A stretch of DNA of 64,000 nt from an uncultured Roseburia sp. (GTDB taxonomy: Bacteria > Bacillota > Clostridia > Lachnospirales > Lachnospiraceae): the NCBI GenBank assembly GCA_900548205.1, contig URJS01000003.1:1-64000 (forward strand), given 5' to 3'. Below the pieces are notes generated by a model. The model saw only the letters and a list, made by a program, of their open reading frames with translations, had not been told where the DNA came from and searched no databases. Positions 50,548-60,156 of this stretch are shown here, piece after piece. Made by a program: the position numbers and the translations under genes. Position 1 is the stretch's first letter. Every line of letters begins with the position of its first letter.

Positions 50548-50576
50548 TAGATATTGCAGATTGTCTATGCTATAAT
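50548..50576 (+). promoter_or_regulatory. Promoter of the second sugar-transferase unit
   Basis: TAGATA (50548-50553), 17-base spacer, TATAAT (50571-50576) with extended -10 TGC (50568-50570). It lies about 40 bases before the start at 50618 and begins the second half of the polysaccharide locus. Confidence 0.65.
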
Positions 50577-50617
50577 AGCAAAGTATATGTCTTGTTGAGA
50601 AAGAGGGACGAATGTAA

Positions 50618-51967
50618 ATGAGGATCAAAGAACAATACAAGCATTTGCTCAATTACAGCGCCAATTTAATATCCTTGGCGGTAGAGGGAGCTGCCTTTGC
50701 CTTTATCTGGTACAACGTGTATGAGGACTCCTACGGATTTTTCCGGAGAGGAAACTGGGCAGTGGTCGGTTTATATGTATTGATCATTTTCTTTTTTACA
50801 AAGGTATTGGGCGGATATAATATCGGCTATATGAGAATTGCGGATATTGCGCTGTCTCACGTCCTGTCGATTTTGCTAAGCGGCGTGATCGGTTATCTGG
50901 AGCTGTGCCTCATCTGCCGGGATTATGTCAGCGTGAATCCTGTGCTTGGTGTTATGATCTTTGAGATCCTATTTATTCTGCCATGGATCTATGTGGTGAG
51001 AAAAATATATACATGGCTTTATCCGCCGCGTCAGATGCTTGTGATTTACGGGGAGTATTCTCCCGATGACCTGATCGCGAAGATCAATACAAGGAAGGAT
51101 AAGTACAACATCTGTGAATCTGTCAGCTACCGGATTGGGTATCAAAGCCTGTATCCGATGATCCGTCAATACAATGCGGTCGTGCTCTGCGATCTGCCGT
51201 CACAGGCAAGAAATCAGATCATGAAGTATTGCTATCAGGAGTCGGTCCGCACCTATGTGACGCCGAAGATTTCAGATATTCTGTTTCGCGGAGCAGACGA
51301 TATCCACCTGTTTGACACCCCACTTTTATTATCCAGAAATCAGGGGCTGTCAATCAATCAGAGGATCGTAAAGCGCATTTGCGATGTGCTGCTTTCTCTG
51401 ATCGGAATTATTCTGGCATCTCCGTTTATGCTTTTGATCGCGCTTGCGGTAAAGCTTTACGACAGAGGTCCGGTGCTTTATAAGCAGGAGCGTCTGACGA
51501 GAGACGGCCGTCCGTTTCTGATCTATAAGTTCCGAAGCATGGAGATGGATTCGGAAAAGAACGGCGCCAGACTTGCGGCGAAGGGGGACAAGCGTGTCAC
51601 TCCGGTGGGACGGGTGATCCGCAATATTCATTTTGACGAGCTGCCGCAGCTTTTTAATATTTTAAAGGGTGATATGTCGATGGTCGGACCAAGACCGGAG
51701 CGGCAGGAGATTTCGGATAAGTATGAGGAGACGATTCCCGAGTTTGTGCTGCGCACAAAGGTGAAAGCAGGTCTGACCGGCTATGCGCAGGTATACGGAA
51801 AATATAACACGATGCCGTATGATAAGCTGAAGCTTGATCTGACCTATATCGAGAATTATTCTCTGTGGCTTGATATTAAGATCCTGCTGCTGACCTTTAA
51901 GATTTTATTCCAGAAGGAAAATACGGAAGGGGTCGACGAGGAGCAGCAGACCGCGATGAAGCGCTAG
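50618..51967 (+). CDS. Polyprenyl-phosphate sugar-1-phosphate transferase (WbaP/WcaJ-like), second
   Basis: A protein of 449 residues with the same plan as the gene at 28904. Four or five N-terminal helices and a shorter soluble domain are followed by a hydrophobic segment (about 258-282) and the catalytic Bac_transf domain with IYKFRSMEMDSE, the Asp-Glu pair in HFDELPQLFNILKGDMSMVGPRPE (about 346) and LTGYAQVYGKYNTMPYDK. The GYAQVYGKYNT ending is typical of the CpsE/WcaJ-type galactose or glucose transferases. A second initiating enzyme in the same locus implies a second lipid-linked glycan. Confidence 0.9.
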   Translation: MRIKEQYKHLLNYSANLISLAVEGAAFAFIWYNVYEDSYGFFRRGNWAVVGLYVLIIFFFTKVLGGYNIGYMRIADIALSHVLSILLSGVIGYLELCLICRDYVSVNPVLGVMIFEILFILPWIYVVRKIYTWLYPPRQMLVIYGEYSPDDLIAKINTRKDKYNICESVSYRIGYQSLYPMIRQYNAVVLCDLPSQARNQIMKYCYQESVRTYVTPKISDILFRGADDIHLFDTPLLLSRNQGLSINQRIVKRICDVLLSLIGIILASPFMLLIALAVKLYDRGPVLYKQERLTRDGRPFLIYKFRSMEMDSEKNGARLAAKGDKRVTPVGRVIRNIHFDELPQLFNILKGDMSMVGPRPERQEISDKYEETIPEFVLRTKVKAGLTGYAQVYGKYNTMPYDKLKLDLTYIENYSLWLDIKILLLTFKILFQKENTEGVDEEQQTAMKR

Positions 51968-51975
51968 GTGATGAG

Positions 51976-52785
51976 ATGGGATTTTCAGTATTAATGTCAG
52001 TGTACTGCAAAGAAAAACCGGAATATTTAAGGCAGGCGTTTGAGAGCCTGTTGTCCCAGACGCTGCTGCCCGACGAGGTTGTGCTGATCAAGGATGGTCC
52101 TCTGACAGAGGCGTTAGAAGCAGTCATCGCAGATCAGAAAGAGCGCTTTGCGCGCATGGTCGTGTTTGCGTTTGAGGAAAACGTACAGCTTGGAAGGGCG
52201 CTGGCAAAGGGCGTAAAATTATGCACCATGGAGCTGATCGCGCGGATGGATACGGACGATGTTGCGCTGCCCGATCGGTTCGCACATCAGTATACATTTT
52301 TGCAGCAGCATCCGGAGGTCTCCGTTGTGGGCGGCTGGATGGAAGAATTTAACGATGAGGGGACTTATCAAAGCGTTAAGCAGATGCCGGAGAAAAATGA
52401 GGAAATCCGTAGATACGGGCGTTACCGCAATCCGGTCAACCACATGACGGTTATGATGCGGAAGGACGATGTGCTTCGGGCAGGAAATTACCGTCACTTT
52501 CCGTATTTGGAGGATTATGAGCTGTGGAGCAGAATGCTTGCGGACGGTATGGTGTTTTATAATCTGCAGGAGGTGCTTGTGCGTATGCGAAATAACAGCG
52601 ATGTGTATGAACGGCGCGGCGGGATTGCCTATGCGCGCAATTATTTTGCACTGCGCAGGGAGCAGCGTGCGCTTGGGCGTCTGACACGCGGCGAGTATCT
52701 TGTTTCGTTGTGCTTAACCTTTGGGATCACGCTGCAGCCCGGATTTTTAAGAAAATTGATTTATCGAAGATTATTGCGTAAATAA
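51976..52785 (+). CDS. GT2 glycosyltransferase
   Basis: A GT-A enzyme of 269 residues: VLMSVYCKEKPEYLRQAFESL (5-25), VLIKDGPLTEALE, ARMDTDDVALPDRF (DxD at about 94) and PYLEDYELWSRMLADG (catalytic Asp-Tyr-Glu-Leu-Trp, about 177). This form (KEKPEYLRxAxESLLxQT, MDTDD) is common in capsule clusters among beta-galactosyl/glucosyl-type GT2 enzymes; the sugar is not assigned. Confidence 0.85.
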   Translation: MGFSVLMSVYCKEKPEYLRQAFESLLSQTLLPDEVVLIKDGPLTEALEAVIADQKERFARMVVFAFEENVQLGRALAKGVKLCTMELIARMDTDDVALPDRFAHQYTFLQQHPEVSVVGGWMEEFNDEGTYQSVKQMPEKNEEIRRYGRYRNPVNHMTVMMRKDDVLRAGNYRHFPYLEDYELWSRMLADGMVFYNLQEVLVRMRNNSDVYERRGGIAYARNYFALRREQRALGRLTRGEYLVSLCLTFGITLQPGFLRKLIYRRLLRK

Positions 52786-52794
52786 GAGGACGTT

Positions 52795-53787
52795 ATGGGA
52801 AAAATATTGAGTATTGCAGTACCGGCATACAATGTAGAAAAATATTTGGAGCGATGCCTACAGTCGTTGGAGGTGGAGGAGTTTCTCACAAAGCTTGAGG
52901 TTTTGATCATCAACGACGGCTCCGTCGATGCGACGCCGGAGATTGCAAAGCGGTACTGCGAGAAATATCCGCAGACGTATTTTTTATATAACAAGGAAAA
53001 CGGCGGGCATGGATCTGGGATCAATTATGGCATTCAGAACGCAACGGGGAAATATTTTAAGGTGGTGGACGGCGACGACTGGCTGAATACGAAGGAGCTG
53101 CCGGAGTTTTTACGGCTTTTGGAGGCTTCGGATGCCGATATTGTGGCGGCGGATTTTTTGTGTGTGGAGGATGAGACAGATCGGATTTTGCAGGAAAGAT
53201 ACTGCACAAAGAAAGAAAGCCAATATGGAAGCCTGTGCGAGTTCTCCAAAGGCGAGGTCGACGAGGTGATCAAAATGCATGCGCTCACGATCCGCACAAG
53301 CATTTTAAAGGAGCACGGGATCACGATCGACGAGCATTGCTATTATGTGGACTGCGAGTATATCACCTATCCGGTTCCTTATGCCGGAACGGTCTATTTT
53401 TATCATAAGTTTATTTATATGTATCGTCTGGGAAGAAACGGGCAGAGCATGGAGATTCGGAGCATGCAAAGAAACCGGGCGCAGCATATGCAGGTGTTAA
53501 GCAGTCTGTTAAGCTTTTATGATAAACTTCCCGCCCTGTCGGAGGGAAAGCGGGCTTATATCGAACGATGTATTGCGCAGGTGGTGGAGAATCAGTTTCA
53601 GATTTATATCAGCATGGGCGTTCAGAAGGGCATTTTTTCGGAGCTAAGGCGCTGGGATGAGGCGCTCAAAAAAAATTATCCGCGCATCTATGCGGCGACA
53701 AGAAAGAAAAGTATTACGTTGCTTCGGCGGACAGGGTATCTGGCGCTCCCGTTCGGCACATTTGTATACCGGCTGGTAAAGGGGTAA
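52795..53787 (+). CDS. GT2 glycosyltransferase
   Basis: A GT-A enzyme of 330 residues with IAVPAYNVEKYLERCLQSL (6-24), LIINDGSVDATPEIAKRY (about 36), NGGHGSGINYGIQNATGKYFKVVDGDDW (about 66; GDDW as DxD) and a long C-terminal helical part. NGGHGSGINxG with VVDGDDW is a clear capsule-type GT2 signature. Transcription of the next genes restarts at 53800, so this gene ends its unit. Confidence 0.87.
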   Translation: MGKILSIAVPAYNVEKYLERCLQSLEVEEFLTKLEVLIINDGSVDATPEIAKRYCEKYPQTYFLYNKENGGHGSGINYGIQNATGKYFKVVDGDDWLNTKELPEFLRLLEASDADIVAADFLCVEDETDRILQERYCTKKESQYGSLCEFSKGEVDEVIKMHALTIRTSILKEHGITIDEHCYYVDCEYITYPVPYAGTVYFYHKFIYMYRLGRNGQSMEIRSMQRNRAQHMQVLSSLLSFYDKLPALSEGKRAYIERCIAQVVENQFQIYISMGVQKGIFSELRRWDEALKKNYPRIYAATRKKSITLLRRTGYLALPFGTFVYRLVKG

Positions 53788-53799
53788 CACAGGGAAATA

Positions 53800-53828
53800 T
53801 TGCCAAGCGCCGGAAGATACGGTATAAT
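53800..53828 (+). promoter_or_regulatory. Strong promoter of the galactan-type unit
   Basis: TTGCCA (53800-53805), 17-base spacer, TATAAT (53823-53828): five of six at -35 and perfect at -10. It is 32 bases before the start at 53860 and separates the second ABC exporter from the genes before it. Confidence 0.82.
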
Positions 53829-53859
53829 TTCGTTACTATTTTGTGAGAGGTTCTAAAAG

Positions 53860-54633
53860 ATGAAGAAAAAGGGTTTGGTAGCTTACAAGGATCTGATGTA
53901 TGAGCTGGTAGCAAAGGATATTAAGCTAAAGTATCGCAGAAGCATTTTGGGATATTTGTGGAGTATCTTAAATCCGCTGATGATCATGCTCGTCATGGTG
54001 CTGGTGTTTTCCAGCATTTTTCGCTTTGATGTCGAAAATTATCCGGTCTATCTGATCATCGGACAGACGATTTATAATTATGTGACAAATGCGACAAATC
54101 ATGCCATGTATTCGATCACGGACAACAGCTCTCTTTTGAAAAAGGTCTATGTGCCCAAATATATTTTCCCGTTTTCTAAGGTGACGAGCGATATGGTTGA
54201 TTTTCTGTTTTCGCTTGGCGCGATGGTTTTGGTTATGGTGATCACGCAAACAGAGTTTTCGATGTATCTGGTACTTCTGCCGTATGTCGCGCTGCAGCTA
54301 TATGTGTTTACTCTCGGAATGAGCCTGTTTTTGTCGCAGGCGACTGTATTTTTCCGTGATATGAGATATATTTACGCAGTATTTTTGACGGCATGGATGT
54401 ATGCGACGCCGATTTTCTATCCGGTAAGTATTCTGCCGCCGAAAATCCAGTGGGTTGTGACGCATCTAAATCCGTTGTACTATTATATAGAACAATTCCG
54501 GTGCATTGTGCTGGAGCGTGCGATGCCTTCCTTCCAGCTGTTTTACAGAGGGTGCATCATTTCGCTGCTTGTCTTTGCGATCGGGGCATGGTTTTTCCGA
54601 AAGAATCAGAATAAGTTTATTTTGTACATTTAA
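53860..54633 (+). CDS. ABC-2 polysaccharide exporter permease (Wzm-like), second system
   Basis: A membrane subunit of 257 residues with six predicted helices. AKDIKLKYRRSILGYLWSILNPL (rough positions 18-40) is the family amphipathic start, and VFFRDMRYIYAVFLTAWMYATPIFYP and LNPLYYYIEQFR are the typical later motifs. It shares the fold but little direct sequence with the first permease at 24609. Its partner ATPase follows at 19 bases; the downstream galactofuranose genes suggest a galactan as cargo. Confidence 0.9.
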   Translation: MKKKGLVAYKDLMYELVAKDIKLKYRRSILGYLWSILNPLMIMLVMVLVFSSIFRFDVENYPVYLIIGQTIYNYVTNATNHAMYSITDNSSLLKKVYVPKYIFPFSKVTSDMVDFLFSLGAMVLVMVITQTEFSMYLVLLPYVALQLYVFTLGMSLFLSQATVFFRDMRYIYAVFLTAWMYATPIFYPVSILPPKIQWVVTHLNPLYYYIEQFRCIVLERAMPSFQLFYRGCIISLLVFAIGAWFFRKNQNKFILYI

Positions 54634-54651
54634 AGGGAGAGACACAAACTG

Positions 54652-55389
54652 ATGGATGAAAAGTATATGATTGACGTCGATAATGTTACGGTCCGGTTTA
54701 ATATGGCGTCGGAAAAGGTAGATAATCTCAAGGAATATTTTGTAAAAATGTTAAAGCACCAGCTAATGTTTCAGGAGTTTCTGGCGCTTAAGGATGTGTC
54801 GCTTAAGATCAGACCGGGCGAGGCATGGGGCTTGGTCGGCACGAACGGAGCGGGAAAGTCAACGATGCTAAAGCTTATCAGCGGCATTTTAACGCCGCAT
54901 AAGGGCAGCGTGCAGGTGAACGGAACGATCGCGCCGCTCATTGAGCTTGGGGCAGGGTTTGATATGGAGCTGACGGCAAGAGAGAATATCTATCTGAATG
55001 GCACATTGCTGGGGCATTCCAGAAGGTTTATGGACGAGCATTTTGACGAGATCGTAGAGTTTGCAGAGCTTTGGGATTTTTTAGATGTTCCGATCAAGAA
55101 TTATTCCTCCGGTATGCAGGCGAGAATCGGATTTTCCATTGCGACGATGGTAAGACCGGACATCCTGATCGTGGATGAGGTTTTGTCAGTCGGAGATTTT
55201 AAGTTCCGGGAAAAATGTAATGCGCGTATGGAGGAGATGCTCTCGTCGGGAACGACGCTGCTATTGGTATCGCATTCGATGGAGGATATTTTGAAGCTTT
55301 GCGATCATGCGGCATGGCTGGATAAGGGCGTGCTGAAAATGAGCGGCGATGTGCAGGCGGTAACGGAGGCATATGTCAAAGGAGTATAG
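54652..55389 (+). CDS. ABC exporter ATPase without glycan-binding tail (Wzt/TagH-like), second system
   Basis: A protein of 245 residues: Walker A GTNGAGKST (about 63), signature YSSGM (about 151) and Walker B ILIVDEVLSVGD (about 170). The chain ends right after the nucleotide domain, so it lacks the Wzt_C sugar-binding part found in the first system. Exporters of this kind accept chains without a capped end, for which length is set by coupling of synthesis and export. It starts 18 bases after the permease and six bases before the first galactofuranosyltransferase. Confidence 0.92.
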   Translation: MDEKYMIDVDNVTVRFNMASEKVDNLKEYFVKMLKHQLMFQEFLALKDVSLKIRPGEAWGLVGTNGAGKSTMLKLISGILTPHKGSVQVNGTIAPLIELGAGFDMELTARENIYLNGTLLGHSRRFMDEHFDEIVEFAELWDFLDVPIKNYSSGMQARIGFSIATMVRPDILIVDEVLSVGDFKFREKCNARMEEMLSSGTTLLLVSHSMEDILKLCDHAAWLDKGVLKMSGDVQAVTEAYVKGV

Positions 55390-55394
55390 GCGGG

Positions 55395-57215
55395 ATGCAG
55401 ATCCAAAAAATTGAATTTCCAAAGGGTATGGAAGCGGACATGGGGAAGCTGTACCTGCATGGGTCAGAGAACGGCATACAAATGACGGAAACGGGAGGAG
55501 TGAAGGTGCGTGATCCCGGCTTTGTCCGCTTTGATACTTATTTTAATGCAGTTTCGATTGAAAAATGGAAATACTATACAGAATTAAAGCAGTTGGCGTT
55601 CTGCTTTGAGGCAGCGGGAGATTTTTTGCTGACGGTGTGGAATGCGTGGGAGAAAGAGGATGGAACGCTGGAAAAAGCGAAGCTTGTCTCTCTTTCCGCC
55701 GCAGAGGAGCAAAGGGCGGCGTACCGGATAGAGATTCCGCTGGATCGATGTGAGAGGGGCATTCTCTATGCAGAATTGAAAGCGTCGCAGGGAGAGGAAG
55801 CGGTCTTTTACGGCGGTGAGTATGTGACAGAGCAGAATGCAGTGCAGGACATTGCATTGGCGGTCGCGATCTGCACCTATAAAAGAGAGAAGTATCTCTA
55901 TCGAAATCTGGATCTGCTGTATCAAAGGCTGTGGGAGAATGAGGATTCCGTTCTGTATCATAAGCTGCACACGATCGTTGTCGATAACGGAAGGTCGATC
56001 GCACCGGAGAAAACGTGGGAGGGACTTTCTGTTTATCCAAATAAAAATGCGGGAGGTGCGGCGGGCTTTACAAGAGGGATCATAGAGGCAAAAAGGAATG
56101 GGAGCTTTACGCATATACTTCTGATGGATGACGATGTACGGATAAATCCGGCTGCGCTTGAGCGCACCTATGTATTTCTTAGCATGCTAAAGCCTGCGTA
56201 TCGGGATGCGATGGTCGGCGGCGCGATGCTCCGTCTTGATTATGGTTTCGTGCAGCAGGAAGCGGGCGGCTGCTACCGGGCGGGGCGCATCACCTCGCTT
56301 CACACCGGAGTTGATCTGCGGGAGGCGGAAGCAGTCATAAAAAATGAAAGCCTTGAAAGGGCGGATTACAATGCGTGGTGGTACTGCTGTATTCCCATGC
56401 ATGTGATAGAAAAAGTAGGACTGCCGCTGCCGTTGTTTCTTCACAATGACGATGTTGAGTACGGACTGCGCTGCGGTACGGAGATTATCCGAATGAATGG
56501 AATCTGCGTCTGGCATGCGGCATTTGAGCATAAGCGCCCTTCGGCAAATGAGTATTACGACGTTCGCAATGCGCTGATCGTAAATGCGCTGTATGGGCAG
56601 GATGAGAGCGGCAGCGGTGCGGTTTATATGGTCGTGCGGCGTATGCTCACAAATCTGTTCCGCTACCGCTATCGTGACATCAGACTGAGTGCGCGCGCCG
56701 TAAAGGACTTTTTGCGCGGACCAAAGTGGCTTATGGAGCAGGATGCCGAGAAGCTTCATCAGGAGATTGTCGCGGCGGGCTACCGTTACTGTGAGGAGTA
56801 TGAGGGGCAATGGGAGGAGCGAAACAAGGAGGTGCTTGCCGGGCTTTTGGCAGGAAGAAGTAATTCGAGTCAGATCGAACGAAGGAAGCTGCTCTCCCTG
56901 AACGGCTGGCTGCTTCCGGCAAGGAAAGACGATGCTCCGACGCCGGTGATGGCAGGGGACAGCCCCCATGCGTGCTACCGCAGAAGGCGGGTGTTTATCT
57001 ATGATCCCGACACGGGACTGGGATTTTATACAGGAAAAGAGATCAGAGAGCTGTTTTCCCTTGTGGGAACGGTTTTTAGAATTTATATGGAACTGAAAAA
57101 ACATTACAAGCCTGTGGTGAAAGCATATTGTGCGCACAGGAAGGAGCTTGGCTCGGAGACATTTTGGAGCAGATATTTAGAGTTAGGAGGACGTCAAAAT
57201 GAAAACAAGTTATGA
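55395..57215 (+). CDS. GlfT2-like galactofuranosyltransferase, first
   Basis: A protein of 606 residues with the GlfT2 layout: an N-terminal beta-sandwich (about 1-145), a GT-A domain beginning at AVAICTYKREKYLYRNL (about 155), the metal site LLMDDDVRIN (about 243), ADYNAWWYCCIPM (about 326), the catalytic-base HNDDVEYGLR (about 350) and VWHAAF (about 374), then a long helical C-terminus. GlfT2 enzymes add galactofuranose from UDP-Galf in alternating linkages to a lipid-linked galactan. UDP-galactopyranose mutase, which makes the donor, is the next gene and overlaps by 17 bases. Confidence 0.85.
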   Translation: MQIQKIEFPKGMEADMGKLYLHGSENGIQMTETGGVKVRDPGFVRFDTYFNAVSIEKWKYYTELKQLAFCFEAAGDFLLTVWNAWEKEDGTLEKAKLVSLSAAEEQRAAYRIEIPLDRCERGILYAELKASQGEEAVFYGGEYVTEQNAVQDIALAVAICTYKREKYLYRNLDLLYQRLWENEDSVLYHKLHTIVVDNGRSIAPEKTWEGLSVYPNKNAGGAAGFTRGIIEAKRNGSFTHILLMDDDVRINPAALERTYVFLSMLKPAYRDAMVGGAMLRLDYGFVQQEAGGCYRAGRITSLHTGVDLREAEAVIKNESLERADYNAWWYCCIPMHVIEKVGLPLPLFLHNDDVEYGLRCGTEIIRMNGICVWHAAFEHKRPSANEYYDVRNALIVNALYGQDESGSGAVYMVVRRMLTNLFRYRYRDIRLSARAVKDFLRGPKWLMEQDAEKLHQEIVAAGYRYCEEYEGQWEERNKEVLAGLLAGRSNSSQIERRKLLSLNGWLLPARKDDAPTPVMAGDSPHACYRRRRVFIYDPDTGLGFYTGKEIRELFSLVGTVFRIYMELKKHYKPVVKAYCAHRKELGSETFWSRYLELGGRQNENKL

Positions 57216-58305
57216 TTATCTGGTAGTTGGCGCAGGGCTTTACGGAGCAGTCTTTGCCTATGAGGCAAAGAAAAAGGGAAAGAGCTGCCTTGTGATCGAC
57301 AAGCGGCCGCACATTGCGGGAAATGTATACTGTGAGAATGTGCATGGGATCAATGTGCATAAATATGGCGCGCATATTTTTCATACCTCCGACAAAAAAA
57401 TCTGGGATTATGTCAATCAGTTTGCAGAATTTAATCATTACATTAACTCACCGGTGGCAGTCTATAAGGATGAGTTATACAATCTCCCATTTAATATGAA
57501 TACGTTCAGTAAGATGTGGGGCGTGCGGACGCCGGAGGAAGCACAGAAGAAGATCAGGGAGCAGATTGAGAGTCTTCATATCACAGAGCCGAAGAATCTG
57601 GAGGAGCAGGCGCTTTCGCTTGTCGGCACAGATGTATACGAAAAGCTGATCAAGGGGTATACGGAAAAGCAGTGGGGACGCGACTGCAAGGAGCTGCCCG
57701 CCTTTATTATTAAGAGGCTTCCGCTGCGCTTTATCTATGATAACAATTATTTCAACGACAGGTATCAGGGCATTCCGATCGGCGGTTATACCGCAATCGT
57801 GGAAAAGATGCTGGACGGTATTGATGTGCTGTTAGACACGGATTATTTCGCGTTTATCAAGGAGCATGAAAATATAGCGCCAAAGACGATATTTACCGGC
57901 ATGATCGATGAGTTTTATGATTTCCGCCTCGGCGTGCTGGAGTATCGGACGGTCCGCTTTGAGACAGAGGAATTGGACTGCGAGAACTATCAGGGAAATG
58001 CTGTGGTGAATTACACAGAGCGCGAGGTGCCGTATACGAGGATCATTGAGCATAAGCATTTTGAATTTGGCAAGCAGCCGACGACTGTGATCTCCAGAGA
58101 GTATTCCAAGGAATGGGAAAAGGGAGACGAGCCTTATTATCCGGTAAATAATGAGAAGAACAACGAGCTTTATAAGAAATACGAGGAGCTGGCGAAGAAA
58201 GAGCAGAAGGTTATTTTCGGCGGACGTCTCGGCGGTTATAAATATTATGACATGGATAAGGTCATTGCGGCGGCGCTGCAGATGTGTGAGAGCGAGCTGA
58301 ATTAG
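57199..58305 (+). CDS. glf: UDP-galactopyranose mutase
   Basis: Flavoenzyme of 368 residues interconverting UDP-galactopyranose and UDP-galactofuranose. The FAD-binding motif VGAGLYGAVFAYEAKKKG lies at about 8-25, followed by IDKRPHIAGNVY, the substrate motif KYGAHIFHTSDKKIWDYV (about 54), FNLPFNMNTF-like YNLPFNMNTFSKMWG, and GYTEKQWGRD (about 150). Its place between two GlfT2-like genes makes it the donor source for both. Confidence 0.97.
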   Translation: MKTSYDYLVVGAGLYGAVFAYEAKKKGKSCLVIDKRPHIAGNVYCENVHGINVHKYGAHIFHTSDKKIWDYVNQFAEFNHYINSPVAVYKDELYNLPFNMNTFSKMWGVRTPEEAQKKIREQIESLHITEPKNLEEQALSLVGTDVYEKLIKGYTEKQWGRDCKELPAFIIKRLPLRFIYDNNYFNDRYQGIPIGGYTAIVEKMLDGIDVLLDTDYFAFIKEHENIAPKTIFTGMIDEFYDFRLGVLEYRTVRFETEELDCENYQGNAVVNYTEREVPYTRIIEHKHFEFGKQPTTVISREYSKEWEKGDEPYYPVNNEKNNELYKKYEELAKKEQKVIFGGRLGGYKYYDMDKVIAAALQMCESELN

Positions 58306-58323
58306 TTAGGAGAGGAATCAGGT

Positions 58324-60120
58324 ATGGATATTCAGAAGATTTTATTCCCGGAGGTGGGAAGGTGCACCGAAACAGAGCTGTATTTCCGATTGGGAAAGAA
58401 AACCGAATATCGTGGAGACAAAAAAAGCATTACCTTTCGCAGGCATGCGGTTGTGACCTTCGACACATATTTCAATGGATTTTCGATTGAGAAATGGATG
58501 AAGTATACAGTATTGCAGCAGTTAGCGCTTCGCCTGTCTCTGTCCGGCAAGTTTAAGGTGACGCTGCTTGGCAAGGAGCAGATCCATAAGGACGTCTTAA
58601 CAAAGGTGATCAGCGAGACCGTCGTGGAGTGTGACGGCAGAGGGGAATTTGAATTTCCTTATACGCTTGGAGAAAAGAAGGGGATGTATACCTTCCGTCT
58701 GGAGGCGCTTTCGGACGGGGCGTGCTTTTATGGGGGCACATATATCACCGACCTTGCCAAGGAGCGCGTTCGTGATGTGAAGCTCGGAATCGCGATCTGT
58801 ACCTTTAAACGAGAAGCGTTTGTCGAAAAAAATATCAGAATCCTAAATGAGGAGATCTTAAATAATCCTGCTTCTCCGCTGTATGGACGCATGAAGGTGT
58901 TCATTGCCGATAACGGAAAATCTCTTGACAGAGAGCGCCTGTCGTCTGAGCATATTTACATCAATCCAAACAGAAATCTCGGAGGAGCCGGAGGCTTCAC
59001 GCGCGATCTGATCGAGATGATGAATCATAACGAGGAGCTTGGAATCACGCACGCGCTGTTAATGGATGATGATATTGTGATCGAGCCGGAGGCGCTGGTG
59101 AAGACCTACCGGATTCTTTCGCTGTTAAAGGATGACTATGCGGACGCCTTTGTGGGCGGCGCAATGCTGCGCCTTGACAAGCAGGCGATCCAGGTAGAGG
59201 CAGGAGCCTCATGGAATGGCGGGCACTTAAATTCCTTAAAGCACAATTTGAACCTGAAGAAATGCAAGTCCTGCCTTTATAACGAGGTGGAGGAGTATAC
59301 GGAGTTCAACGCGTGGTGGTATTGCTGTTTCCCGATGAAGATCGTGACGCCGGACAATCTGCCTCTGCCGATCTTTATCCGCGGGGACGATCTGGAATAC
59401 GGGCTTCGCAACATGAAGCATTTGATCCTGATGAACGGCATCTGCGTGTGGCATGAGCCGTTTGAGAATAAATATTCCTCGTTTTTGGAGTACTATATCA
59501 TGCGCAATCAGCTGATAGACAACTCCTTCCATTGCCAGTGGTACGGCGCAAAGCAGCTTACAAAGGCGATGCTCGGTCATTGTATGAGAGAGATCATGTT
59601 CTACCGTTATAAAAATGTCGACCTGTATCTGCGCGGGATCAGGGACTTCCTAAAAGGACCGGAGTGGCTCATGGAGCAGGACGGCGAAGCGCTGCATCAG
59701 TCTGTGATGGCAGCGGGATATAAGGCACAGGAGCTGGAACAGCTGGACATGGCATTTAGCTACCTGGTATATCAGGAAAGCTATGGGTATGTCGATAATA
59801 GAAAGTCAAAGATCAAGCGGCTTTTAACCTTTAACGGGCTTTTTCTGCGGGCGAAGGGAACCAATATCATTCCGATGGCAGCTGCGAGACCGGTTCATTT
59901 TTACAGGAAGAAGCGCGTGATGCAGTATGATGTGACAAGCAGGAAAGCATTTATTACCGAGAAGTCCGTGGGCGCATCCCTAAGATATATGGGCAAGGTG
60001 TTCGGGCTGATCTGCGTGCTGCCGTTCCGGTTAAAAAAAGCGCAGCAGGCATATCGCACGGAGGGCATGCGCCTTCGCACGCTTGCGTTCTGGAATGAGT
60101 TTTTAGGTCTTGATTCCTAA
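58324..60120 (+). CDS. GlfT2-like galactofuranosyltransferase, second
   Basis: A protein of 598 residues, paralogous to the gene at 55395 along its full length. The same N-terminal beta-sandwich (FDTYFNGFSIEKWMKYT) is followed by GIAICTFKREAFVEKN (about 157), ALLMDDDIVIEP (about 247), EFNAWWYCCFPM (about 330), RGDDLEYGLR (about 359) and VWHEPFENK (about 379). In mycobacteria two Galf transferases split the work between the first residues and elongation; two enzymes here may divide linkage types the same way. The start at 58324 follows AGGAGAGGAA. Confidence 0.85.
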   Translation: MDIQKILFPEVGRCTETELYFRLGKKTEYRGDKKSITFRRHAVVTFDTYFNGFSIEKWMKYTVLQQLALRLSLSGKFKVTLLGKEQIHKDVLTKVISETVVECDGRGEFEFPYTLGEKKGMYTFRLEALSDGACFYGGTYITDLAKERVRDVKLGIAICTFKREAFVEKNIRILNEEILNNPASPLYGRMKVFIADNGKSLDRERLSSEHIYINPNRNLGGAGGFTRDLIEMMNHNEELGITHALLMDDDIVIEPEALVKTYRILSLLKDDYADAFVGGAMLRLDKQAIQVEAGASWNGGHLNSLKHNLNLKKCKSCLYNEVEEYTEFNAWWYCCFPMKIVTPDNLPLPIFIRGDDLEYGLRNMKHLILMNGICVWHEPFENKYSSFLEYYIMRNQLIDNSFHCQWYGAKQLTKAMLGHCMREIMFYRYKNVDLYLRGIRDFLKGPEWLMEQDGEALHQSVMAAGYKAQELEQLDMAFSYLVYQESYGYVDNRKSKIKRLLTFNGLFLRAKGTNIIPMAAARPVHFYRKKRVMQYDVTSRKAFITEKSVGASLRYMGKVFGLICVLPFRLKKAQQAYRTEGMRLRTLAFWNEFLGLDS

Positions 60121-60156
60121 GAGAAAAAATTGCGACACCTTGGAATGGAGAAAAAT

